Of a stretch of 24,730 nt of DNA, positions 15,878 to 24,730 are shown one piece after another (position 1 is the stretch's first letter; each line of letters begins with the position of its first letter). Origin of the DNA: Devosia sp. (GTDB lineage: Bacteria > Pseudomonadota > Alphaproteobacteria > Rhizobiales > Devosiaceae); contig JADJPS010000002.1 in assembly GCA_016713105.1 (NCBI GenBank), forward strand, positions 1-24,730. The letters are read 5' to 3'. The position numbers were made by a program, and so were the translations under genes. The notes under the pieces were generated by a model that was not told the origin of the DNA, did no database searches, and was given only the letters and a program-made list of their open reading frames with translations.

Positions 15878-16534
15878 GTGGAAAGACCGGCGGACACGGT
15901 GCCGTATCGCAACATCCACAATCGCGATCGGCTGGTCTATCTGACCCATCCGGACGGCAAGGTGGCGAAGTCCCTGTGCGACGAGTTCATCGCTCATGGC
16001 TTCCAGGTCTCCATGGTCCCCGATCGCTCCGGCCTGACCCGGCTGATGGTGCTGCGGCGACCCGATCTCGTGCTGATGCCGCTCTGCGACGAAGCGGGGG
16101 AGATCGACGGCACCCTCGCCGCGCTCGATGCGGTGCGTGGGCAGCACCTCGGCATCCACGCGTTCCTGCTGGCGCCGGGTGGTGTGCGGGCCGAACTGAT
16201 CGTCGCCGTGGTGAAGCGCGGCGCCTCCTCGGCCTTTTCGCCCCCCTACGCCGCCGGCGAGATCATCGCGGCAGCACAAGAGCTGTTCCGCGCCGACATC
16301 CATGTCGAGGCCAGCCGGGACGGCGCGGAGTCGGTCACGGTCAGGGGGTTCGGCACCCTCACCTATCGGGAACGCCAGATCCTTCAGTATGTCATCGACG
16401 GATCAACCAACAAGGAGATTGCCGTCGATCTGGGCCTGTCCTATCGCACCGTCGAGGTGCACCGCCGCCACATCATGGAAAAGACCGGCGCCCGCAACAC
16501 CGCCGAGCTGGTCCGCCTCGCCATAGAGAGCTGA
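15878..16534 (+). CDS. FixJ/LuxR-type transcription regulator with degenerate receiver domain
   Basis: This 218-residue DNA-binding regulator has a C-terminal GerE/LuxR helix-turn-helix at about 157-215 (LTYRERQILQYVIDGSTNKEIAVDLGLSYRTVEVHRRHIMEKTG). That block is the FixJ-like form with the RTVEVHR recognition helix. The N-terminal 140 residues have the length and layout of a receiver domain (DRLVYLTHPDGKVAK; PDLVLMPL; KRGASSAFSPPYAAGEII). However, the phosphoacceptor Asp position reads Pro68 and the conserved Lys position reads Pro. Phosphorylation control is therefore unlikely. The GTG start at 15878 is supported by GGGAGGG just upstream. No partner kinase lies beside it on the same strand. 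Its targets are unknown. Confidence 0.85.
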   Translation: MERPADTVPYRNIHNRDRLVYLTHPDGKVAKSLCDEFIAHGFQVSMVPDRSGLTRLMVLRRPDLVLMPLCDEAGEIDGTLAALDAVRGQHLGIHAFLLAPGGVRAELIVAVVKRGASSAFSPPYAAGEIIAAAQELFRADIHVEASRDGAESVTVRGFGTLTYRERQILQYVIDGSTNKEIAVDLGLSYRTVEVHRRHIMEKTGARNTAELVRLAIES

Positions 16535-16549
16535 GGGCAGCGGCGGCGC

Positions 16550-17119
16550 TCAGTCCAGCCCCACGGCACGCAGCAGGCCGAGGCGCTTGGCATCATAATA
16601 GTAGCCGCGCGAGTAGTTCCGTACAGCACCGTCCGCGTTGTAGCCGGCGACGACATAGGCGCCCCGCAGGTATTTCACCGCGTACTTGAGGTTGGTCTCG
16701 GCATCGAGCAGGCCAGCGGCCGAGCCGCTGTAGCCCATCGAGCGCGCCGTATCGTGGCGAATCTGCATCAACCCGTAGTAAGGGCCGTTGCGGGCCTTCG
16801 GATTGAAGCTGCTCTCACGCTGCACCACCCGTCGCACCAGCGATTCCGGAACGTCGTAGACCCTCGCGTACTTGGCGATGAGAGTGTCGACATCGGACCG
16901 GCGCGTCGGTGCGTCGGCGAAGGCAAGCGGTTCGAAGGCCTCTGCAACCGGCCGGCGAACCGCGGGCCTCGGCGCTGCGGTCGTCTCCGCGGACGTCTTG
17001 GCAGCCACGGGCTGGAACGTCGGCAACCCCGACATCGAACAGCCCCCAAGCACAAGACACGCGGCCGTCGCCAGAACGAGTGCGCGCCCGCCGCGCCGGA
17101 AGAATGGGTCCCAGATCAT
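16550..17119 (-). CDS. Lytic transglycosylase lipoprotein (SLT domain)
   Basis: This 189-residue envelope enzyme would cleave peptidoglycan glycan strands. The signal peptide (about 1-26) ends in the lipobox L-G-G-C with Cys27 as the lipidation site. A Pro/Ala-rich linker (30-70) precedes the SLT domain from about 72. The catalytic Glu is Glu102 in RRVVQRESSFNP, followed by GPYYGLMQIRHDTARSMGY and AETNLKYAVKYLRGAY, the standard family-1 motifs. It is short for the family, with only the catalytic domain. ATG 17119 is followed directly by the signal peptide. Its stop lies 15 bases from the convergent LuxR-type gene. It probably forms its own unit downstream of the kinase operon. Confidence 0.92.
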   Translation of the reverse strand: MIWDPFFRRGGRALVLATAACLVLGGCSMSGLPTFQPVAAKTSAETTAAPRPAVRRPVAEAFEPLAFADAPTRRSDVDTLIAKYARVYDVPESLVRRVVQRESSFNPKARNGPYYGLMQIRHDTARSMGYSGSAAGLLDAETNLKYAVKYLRGAYVVAGYNADGAVRNYSRGYYYDAKRLGLLRAVGLD

Positions 17120-17177
17120 TGGGCTCTCTTAGCAGAAGGCGCCGCGCCGGAAAACCACCCCGTTGGCGCGGTCGGCG

Positions 17178-19393
<2,216 letters not shown>

Positions 19394-19394
<1 letters not shown>

Positions 19395-19912
19395 TACTTC
19401 ACTTCGATCGATTTCACCTGCCAGGCCGACCGGCCGTAGTAGGTCTCATTGTTGAGTTCCGGTGCGTCGTCAAACGGGTAGATGACGAAGATCGGCCCCT
19501 TGTCGCGCACCGACATTGCCGCGCCATCGAGGCGGGTGGCCAGAAGCACCGGGTAGCGCTCGAAGTCCTCGACCGGGATCTCGGTGACGTAGTCGTTGAG
19601 CGCAGTGACCTTGAGGGTGGTTCCGTGCGCGCCCACCGCCTTGAGCAGGTCGACGCCCAGCGGACCCGTGAAGCTGTGCGCGCCGTCGTACCAGGGAGTC
19701 GCGGTAACGGTGGTGTGCGTGCCCAGGGCCTCGAGCATGGCGAGGTCGAAGACGGCACCCTCGGCCGCGTTGGTGGTGTCAATGACGCCGGTGACGGTCA
19801 GGATGATATCACCGCTCGGAGGGGCCAGTTCGGCGGCCAGCAGGGCGTTCACCGGAGCGACGAACTGGATGGCAAGCAGGGCGGCGCCGAGCGCCTTGAG
19901 GAGGGAACGCAT
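19394..19912 (-). CDS. Secreted molybdopterin-oxidoreductase-fold protein lacking cysteine; putative sensor partner
   Basis: This 172-residue protein has a signal peptide at about 1-28. The mature part resembles the molybdopterin-binding oxidoreductase fold (ILTVTGVIDTTN, FDLAMLEALG, FTGPLGVDLLKAVGA, ALNDYVTEIPVEDF, GPIFVIYPFDD, RSAWQVKSIEV). The sequence contains no cysteine, so the usual Mo-ligating Cys is absent and catalysis at Mo is not expected. The start ATG at 19912 has GGAG 8 bases upstream. It lies between the HD-GYP gene (26-base gap) and the hybrid kinase (1-base overlap). I infer that it is a periplasmic ligand-binding subunit for the kinase. The fold call rests on pattern similarity, not on a search. 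Confidence 0.75.
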
Positions 19913-19938
19913 GGAAGTACTCCGTTTTGTCTAGGGTG

Positions 19939-20982
19939 TCAGGCGGCCGCGACGACGCGGCCCGGTTCGTACAGCGCCATGATGGTCGGCCAGCGGCGCT
20001 CGAATGCGGCGACGCAATTGGGGTCGAAATGGGAGCCGGCGTTGCGGCCGATCTCCCTGCGGGCATCTTCGATCGGCCAGGCGGGCTTGTAGGGTCGTTC
20101 GGTGCACAGCGCATCGAACACGTCGGCGACCGCAACGATCCGGCCCTCGAGCGGGATGTCCTCGCCGCTGAGACCGTCGGGATAACCCAGGCCGTCCCAG
20201 CGTTCGTGATGGCTGCGGGCGATCCGCGAGGCGCAGCGAATGAGATCGGAACTGCCATCGGACAGGATGCGGGTGCCGATCGGCACATGCGTGCGCATGA
20301 CGGCCAGTTCCGCGTCGTCGAGCCTGCCGGGCTTGGACAGGATGGCGTCGGGAATGGCCACCTTGCCGATGTCGTGCAGCGGCGCTGACAGATAGATGAT
20401 GCGGGACTGTTCCTGCTCGAGCCCCATGCCCTCGGCGATCAGCCTCGCAACCGTGGCGACGCGCGAGATATGGTCGCCGGTGCCGCCGTCGCGGTATTCG
20501 AGGGCCCGCGACAGACGCCAGATCACCTCCTCCTCGCGCTCGGTCAGGTGGCGGGTCGCGTTCCCGACTTCGCGCGCCAGCCAGTCGGCCCGGTCGGCCA
20601 GGTCGAGCTGCGACTGCCTGAGGTTGAGCAGGTTGGTGATGCGGGCCTTGAGTTCGATCGGATCGATCGGCTTGTTGAGAAAGTCCGTGGCCCCGGCGGT
20701 GATGGCGTCGAGCCTTACCTGCCGATCGCTCTCGCCGGTGATCATCACCACCGGCACATGGCGGTAGTCCGGCTGGACCCGTAGCCGCTCGATGAAGGTG
20801 CGACCGTCCATCCGCGGCATGGTGAAGTCGACGAGAACGAGGTCGAAGATTTCAGCCCCGGTGGCCGCAAGGGCCTCCAGGGGATCCAGGAAGGCGGCGA
20901 CGCTGGTGCCGGCCATCCGCTCCACGATACCCTTGAGCACCATCAGATTGGTGCGATTGTCCTCGACGATCAAAATGCGCAA
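19939..20982 (-). CDS. Response regulator with HD-GYP domain (c-di-GMP phosphodiesterase)
   Basis: This 347-residue cytoplasmic protein has a receiver domain (1-120) with phosphoacceptor Asp52 (LVLVDFTMPRMDG) and K104-P105. The HD-GYP domain (about 150-335) has His171, the HD pair 203-204 in PLHDIGKVAIPD, HHE at 258-260, GYP at 266-268 and a D-V-F-D-A-L motif near 287-292. These are the metal and substrate residues of active c-di-GMP hydrolases. The start is a TTG at 20982: AGGAGG lies exactly 5 bases upstream and the receiver begins at once (MRILIVEDNRTN). A longer frame from 21045 has no such support. It is the first gene of the operon, and phosphate probably comes from the hybrid kinase. 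Confidence 0.93.
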   Translation of the reverse strand: MRILIVEDNRTNLMVLKGIVERMAGTSVAAFLDPLEALAATGAEIFDLVLVDFTMPRMDGRTFIERLRVQPDYRHVPVVMITGESDRQVRLDAITAGATDFLNKPIDPIELKARITNLLNLRQSQLDLADRADWLAREVGNATRHLTEREEEVIWRLSRALEYRDGGTGDHISRVATVARLIAEGMGLEQEQSRIIYLSAPLHDIGKVAIPDAILSKPGRLDDAELAVMRTHVPIGTRILSDGSSDLIRCASRIARSHHERWDGLGYPDGLSGEDIPLEGRIVAVADVFDALCTERPYKPAWPIEDARREIGRNAGSHFDPNCVAAFERRWPTIMALYEPGRVVAAA

Positions 20983-21039
20983 TGCGGCCTCCTGGCGTGT
21001 GCCTAGGATGCCGATACCCCACCAACGGGCGGTTAAATT

Positions 21040-21069
21040 CGTCACGAGAACGGAATAATTTCCGTGACG
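21040..21069. promoter_or_regulatory. Inverted repeat in the promoter region of the HD-GYP operon
   Basis: CGTCACG (21040-21046) and CGTGACG (21063-21069) are inverted copies 16 bases apart, flanking an AT-rich GGAATAATTTC. They lie 58-87 bases upstream of the TTG start of the HD-GYP gene. This may be an operator; it could also form a hairpin in read-through from the oxidoreductase gene upstream. Confidence 0.4.
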
Positions 21070-21119
21070 CGAAATTGTCGTCTCGTTAACTCTGCCTACT
21101 GCGGCCGGGCCGACCTAGC

Positions 21120-22229
21120 TTAGGCAAGTCGCCCGTCGCGGATCGAGCTCGCCAGCGGCTCGGGGCGTTCGACGGGGGTGCTGATGGTTACCTGACGCTG
21201 CTCCCTGCTGGCCGTCTCGAACGCCTCCATCACCTCGAGCACATGCAGCGCCAGATCGCCCGAGGCGCGGTGCGGCCGCCCGTCGCGGATGGCGAGCGCC
21301 ATGTCGGCAACGCCGAGCGAGCGGTAGTTGGCGTCGGCGTACGGCTGGTCGCAAGGCGACACCGTCCACTCCCTCTCCGTCGCCGACCGGGTCTTGACCT
21401 CGCCACCGAACATGTTGGGATCGGGTACCAGCAGGCTGAGCCTCGAGCCGTAGAGCTCGAACGGCAGATGCGCGTGCCCCGGCACATCGAAGCTCAGGGT
21501 CACCTGGATGATCGGCCCGGAGCGGAACTTCAGCAGGCCGGCAACGTGCGTCGATACCTTGACCGGCATCATCTGGCCCTTCCTGGGCTCGGAGTGGATC
21601 GGCCGCTCCGCCTGCGGCGTCGCACTCATCGCCATGACGCTGTCCACCGGGCCGAGCAGGTTGACGAGGTCGGTGATGTAGTACGGCCCCATGTCGAGCA
21701 CCGGCCCGCCGCCGATGTCGTAGTAGAAGGCCGGATCCGGGTGCCAGCGCTCATGTCCGGGACAGGCAAAGAAGGCGGTGCCGCCGACGATGTCGCCGAT
21801 GGCGCCCGAGTCGATCAGTATCCGCGCCTGCTGGTGTCCGCCACCGAGGAAGGTGTCGGGCGCCGAACCGACCCTCAGCCCCTTCGCCCGCGCGGTGTCG
21901 AGCAGCCGCCTGCCCTCGGCGAAGCTGATGCCGAGGGGTTTTTCGCCATAGACATGCTTGCCGGCAGCAACGACCCTGAGACCGACCTCGACATGCGCCC
22001 TCGGAATGGTGAGGTTGACCACGATCTCGACACGCGGGTCGGCCAGAAGCGCATCGACGGTGACCGCCGCGAGGCCGAACTCGGCCGCCTTGCGCTCGGC
22101 AACTTCGGGTTTCATGTCGGCGACCGCGATGATCTCCAGCACCGGGAAATCCCGCATGGCCTTGAGATACTGGCTGGAGATGTTGCCGCATCCGATGATG
22201 CCGATGCCGACGCGACGCTCAGCGCCCAT
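21120..22229 (-). CDS. Gfo/Idh/MocA-family NAD(P)-dependent oxidoreductase
   Basis: This 369-residue cytoplasmic dehydrogenase probably acts on a sugar, inositol or similar polyol. The N-terminal Rossmann fold has GIGIIGCGN (8-16) for the dinucleotide. E-K-P at 96-98 (VYGEKPLG) is the conserved family motif with the catalytic lysine. The C-terminal substrate domain includes GGGPVLDMGPYYITDLVNLLGP with the usual D-x-G-x-Y/H pattern. The ATG at 22229 is preceded by GGAGG 6-7 bases upstream, and a longer frame reaching 22367 has no support. It is divergent from the RluA-type gene. No sugar transporter or regulator is adjacent, so the substrate cannot be inferred. Confidence 0.92.
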   Translation of the reverse strand: MGAERRVGIGIIGCGNISSQYLKAMRDFPVLEIIAVADMKPEVAERKAAEFGLAAVTVDALLADPRVEIVVNLTIPRAHVEVGLRVVAAGKHVYGEKPLGISFAEGRRLLDTARAKGLRVGSAPDTFLGGGHQQARILIDSGAIGDIVGGTAFFACPGHERWHPDPAFYYDIGGGPVLDMGPYYITDLVNLLGPVDSVMAMSATPQAERPIHSEPRKGQMMPVKVSTHVAGLLKFRSGPIIQVTLSFDVPGHAHLPFELYGSRLSLLVPDPNMFGGEVKTRSATEREWTVSPCDQPYADANYRSLGVADMALAIRDGRPHRASGDLALHVLEVMEAFETASREQRQVTISTPVERPEPLASSIRDGRLA

Positions 22230-22377
22230 TGCTGTCCTCCGGTTCTGCTCTCTGGAAGGCGCCGCTCCGACCGGGTGCGCCGATTGGGAGCACCATCGCG
22301 CCAAAAACGCTGCGGCGCCAGTGGGTGTGAGGTACGTAGCGCAAGGATATTTGTCGAGCCGGGGCACCGATCCTGCT

Positions 22378-23058
22378 ATGAGCGCGCCGATGCTGAACCC
22401 CGTACCGCAAAGCTTCGACTACCGGCCGCCGACCGACCCCTGGCTGACGGTGATCCATGCCGACGAGGACATCGTGGTGCTGGACAAGCCCTCGGGGCTG
22501 CTCTCGGTCGCCGGCAAGGACCCGGCCCTGGCCGATTGCCTCGAGGCCCGGGTCAAGCAGCGCTGGCCTTCTGCCGCCATGGCGCACCGGCTCGACAAGG
22601 ACACGTCCGGGGTGCTCGTGATGGCGCTCAACAAGCCCGCGCTGGGCCATGTCGGGCAGGAGTTCGAGCAGCGGCGCGCCAGGAAATCCTATGTGGCGAG
22701 AGTCTGGGGCGAGATCGTCGGCGAGCGGGGCCGGATCGACCTGCCGCTCGCCACCGACTGGGAAAACAAGCCACGCCAGCGCGTCGACCGGGAGCGCGGC
22801 CGGCCCAGCCAGACCGACTGGATCGTGGAGGGGCGCGAGGCGGGAATCACGCGCGTCCGGCTGTTCCCGCTCACCGGCCGTACCCACCAGTTGCGGGTGC
22901 ACCTGCTGGAACTGGGCCATCCGATTCTCGGCGCTCCCTTCTATGCCACCGGCGCGGCACTGGCCGCCGCCGACCGGCTGCAGCTGCATGCCGAGGAGCT
23001 TGCCTTCAACCACCCGGACGGTCGCTGGGTGTCGTTCCGCGTCCCGGCGCCATTCTGA
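22378..23058 (+). CDS. rluA: RluA-family RNA pseudouridine synthase
   Basis: This 226-residue enzyme isomerises uridine to pseudouridine in rRNA or tRNA. The catalytic block HRLDKDTSGV carries Asp73. Other family motifs are VVLDKPSGLLSVAG near the N-terminus, KSYVARVWG and PLTGRTHQLRVHL. No S4 domain precedes the catalytic domain and the size is close to E. coli RluA, which modifies 23S rRNA and some tRNAs. That supports RluA rather than RluC or RluD, but orthology is unproven. The start ATG at 22378 has no strong ribosome site; ATG 22390 is an alternative. It diverges from the oxidoreductase gene across 148 bases. Confidence 0.88.
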   Translation: MSAPMLNPVPQSFDYRPPTDPWLTVIHADEDIVVLDKPSGLLSVAGKDPALADCLEARVKQRWPSAAMAHRLDKDTSGVLVMALNKPALGHVGQEFEQRRARKSYVARVWGEIVGERGRIDLPLATDWENKPRQRVDRERGRPSQTDWIVEGREAGITRVRLFPLTGRTHQLRVHLLELGHPILGAPFYATGAALAAADRLQLHAEELAFNHPDGRWVSFRVPAPF

Positions 23059-23170
23059 GCCGTCACGAAAACGTCGGACCGCGGCCCGCATCGTGCCGAA
23101 AACCGGCCACTTGCCGCAACTAACGTCCCTCGATCGAGCCGCATCGGGCGAGCGAGCAGGACATGACCGG

Positions 23171-23452
23171 ATGACCAAAGCAGAAACAGAGGCGGCGGCG
23201 AGCGCCCTTCGGGGCGCGGGGCGAGAGGCCGGCAACGATGCGGGGCCGCAGACCGACCGGGGCGACACCGCAGCAGAAGCGACCGACGGACCGGACCAAC
23301 TCGCTTCCGGCATCGCCATGGTGCTGATGGCACTACGCGGCGCCGATGGCGGGGACGACCCGACCGAGGCACCGGACGAACTTGGTCCGGCCGACGCCGT
23401 CACCTATCGCCTTCTGGGAGAACTCGACCGCATCTGGCACACCGCCAGTTGA
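23171..23452 (+). CDS. Small acidic hypothetical protein
   Basis: This 93-residue protein is of unknown function and I do not recognise a family. The first half is low-complexity, rich in Ala, Gly, Asp, Glu and Thr (TKAETEAAASALRGAGREAG and following). A short hydrophobic segment, ASGIAMVLMALRG, lies near residues 45-57, and the C-terminus ADAVTYRLLGELDRIWHTAS looks like an amphipathic helix. Codon use is GC-rich at third positions like its neighbours. The ATG at 23171 lies 113 bases after rluA, with GAGCAGGA about 15 bases upstream. It may be read with rluA. Whether it is truly expressed is uncertain. Confidence 0.55.
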   Translation: MTKAETEAAASALRGAGREAGNDAGPQTDRGDTAAEATDGPDQLASGIAMVLMALRGADGGDDPTEAPDELGPADAVTYRLLGELDRIWHTAS

Positions 23453-23509
23453 GGCGATCGCGCCCCATCTTGCGCGACGGAACGCAATCGCCTATTGCCT
23501 TTGGCTGCT

Positions 23510-23586
<77 letters not shown>

Positions 23587-23784
23587 ATTATCTCAACACA
23601 ATCAATAGCTTGAATTTCCCGCTATTCAGGCCGGTTTAGTGTTGCCTTGCCTGGGTAACACCGGGGTAACACAACGTGGTGATTTGGGGATTGCGCCTCA
23701 ACGACCGTTTTGCGCCAGAATCCGGCGTTTGAGCTATGTTTGACCGCTCGCGGGTGGAGAAGTGCGACCGACCGCCTTCTTCGC
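23587..23784. other. Non-coding stretch after tRNA-Arg
   Basis: These 198 bases have lower GC than the rest and no convincing gene. They contain the short direct repeat GGGTAACAC (23653-23661 and 23664-23672). I found no second copy of the tRNA 3' end here that would mark an attachment site. Confidence 0.4.
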
Positions 23785-24727
23785 CTAGCGAACCCGGCGG
23801 CCGTTTTCTTGCGCGGTGGTGCAGCGGCCGAGGTAGTCGCCGAGTTCGACCAGACTGAACTCCTCGATGACCATGTCGAGCGAGAGCGCGGGATCGAGCC
23901 GTGAGATGACAAACAGGTGTTCCTCGCCACGGGTTTCGACAAGAAGCCGGTTGCCATAGCGCGTTTGGACGGCGAGCAGCTTTTCAGCTTGACCGTCCGT
24001 ATGGAACCACCGCTGGTCCAGATCCACTGTGACGCTAGCCAGTCTGCCCCAGCGACTGGTGGTCGTCAGCACCTTGCCCGACCGGTCGATGATCTTGCCG
24101 GTATGAGACTGGACAGCGGACACCACGACGAAGTCATGCAGACAGGCATATGCCTGCAGCGGAGAAACCGCCCTCATAGGCAGAAATCCAAGCTACGATA
24201 TCGGCCCCTTCAGCCTTCATCCCGGCCCACAAGTCTCGCCAGTTGAGATCAAAGCAGATGGCGAGGCCGATGCGGCCGATATCGGTATCGAATACTCCTA
24301 CCGCGTTGCCAGGCGTCACGCCGCCATCGATCTCGCCCTCGGTTGGATGGCGCTTGGAATAGGTCCCGATTAGGCTGCCATCCCTATCGAAGAGGACTGA
24401 GACGTTTCGATCGCTCCGGCCCGCTTGAGGAAGGCACCCGCGACGAGATTCACCCTGTTGGCGCGGGCCCGCTCCGAAAGCGCCGCAAAGGACGGCCCAT
24501 CGATCGGCTCGGCCACGTCAGCGATGCGCGCACTCGAGAGGCCAGCGGAAGCAAACGTCTCGGGAAGGCAGACAAGATCTGCCTGCTGAGCACCGGCAGC
24601 GTCGACCAGTGCCAGACCGCGAGCGAAGGTTCCAGCCGGGTCCGGCTCCGGAGAGGTTGTCAGGCGGCGCAAACGGCCTTCGAAGCGTGGTAAGCGACGT
24701 CGTAGCGATGCGTGTGGGCTTTCTCAT
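23785..24727 (-). pseudogene. Carbon-nitrogen hydrolase (nitrilase superfamily), frameshifted
   Basis: This would be an amidase or nitrilase with a Glu-Lys-Cys triad. From the probable start at 24727 (MRKPTRIATTSLTT) the frame shifts near 24680 to FEGRLRRLTTSPEPDPAGTF and then VCLPETFASAG, holding the catalytic Glu. A second shift near 24400 gives NVSVLFDRDGSLIGTYSKRHPTEGE, holding the Lys, then IGRIGLAICFDLNWRD, holding the Cys. A third shift near 24180 (one extra T in TTTCTCCG) leads to PLQAYACLHDFVVVSAVQSHTG and the C-terminal tail ending at 23785. All three catalytic residues survive and the total length, about 314 residues, is typical. It lies on the opposite strand beyond tRNA-Arg and close to the window edge. 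It is either recently broken or mis-sequenced. Confidence 0.78.
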
Positions 24728-24730
24728 CTA

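Noticed and set aside
23622..23957. Integrase or phage gene fragment just after tRNA-Arg
   Set aside because: The minus-strand frame has no tyrosine-recombinase motif and overlaps the better supported hydrolase.

Overview
The window is a GC-rich (visibly about 65-70%) bacterial chromosome segment from an alphaproteobacterium, most likely Hyphomicrobiales. The evidence is a RirA-type iron regulator (N-terminus MRLSKQSNYA, three Fe-S cysteines spaced C-X7-C-X5-C), palindromic CTTCTCCC/GGGAGAAG repeats of the kind scattered through Hyphomicrobiales genomes, a chemoreceptor ending in a W-x-x-F tail, and FixJ-like and HD-GYP regulators. I cannot fix the genus.

Region 1 (1-6810, all minus strand) is a metal and iron cluster. 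In transcription order it holds a FecE-type ABC ATPase, a periplasmic metal-chelate binding protein, a FecCD permease, a HupE/UreJ-family membrane protein, rirA, a cytochrome c' and a P1B-type metal ATPase with a His-rich N-terminus that runs off the left edge. Only the binding protein is fully intact. The others carry frameshifts, and the permease also lacks a conserved internal segment. Several breaks are one-base changes in short C/G runs, so this is either a decaying island or poor consensus sequence. Palindromes with CCTGC...GCAGG arms lie before the ATPase gene and before the ABC operon.

Region 2 (6810-8720) holds three small intact housekeeping or accessory genes: a GFA/CENP-V zinc protein on the minus strand, then DUF1810 and an aminoglycoside-phosphotransferase-fold kinase that overlap on the plus strand.

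Region 3 (8717-12274) is one long MmeI-like restriction-modification gene with fused nuclease, methyltransferase and specificity domain. Its first 720 codons are intact. The target-recognition half changes frame about four times with net zero shift, and a roughly 114-bp two-armed palindromic repeat sits inside it. That repeat is stop-free in the frame of the C-terminal domain.

Region 4 (12582-21120) is signalling: a chemoreceptor, aquaporin Z, a FixJ/LuxR-type regulator with a degenerate receiver, a lytic transglycosylase lipoprotein, and a minus-strand three-gene operon. That operon encodes an HD-GYP response regulator, a secreted molybdopterin-oxidoreductase-fold protein with no cysteine, and a hybrid histidine kinase with receiver and HPt domains. 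The likely logic is a periplasmic ligand sensed by the secreted protein with the kinase, phosphotransfer to the HD-GYP protein, and c-di-GMP breakdown.

Region 5 (21120-24730) holds a Gfo/Idh/MocA oxidoreductase, a divergent RluA-type pseudouridine synthase, a small acidic protein, tRNA-Arg(CCG) and, beyond the tRNA, a broken carbon-nitrogen hydrolase on the minus strand. I saw no transposase, integrase or CRISPR array.
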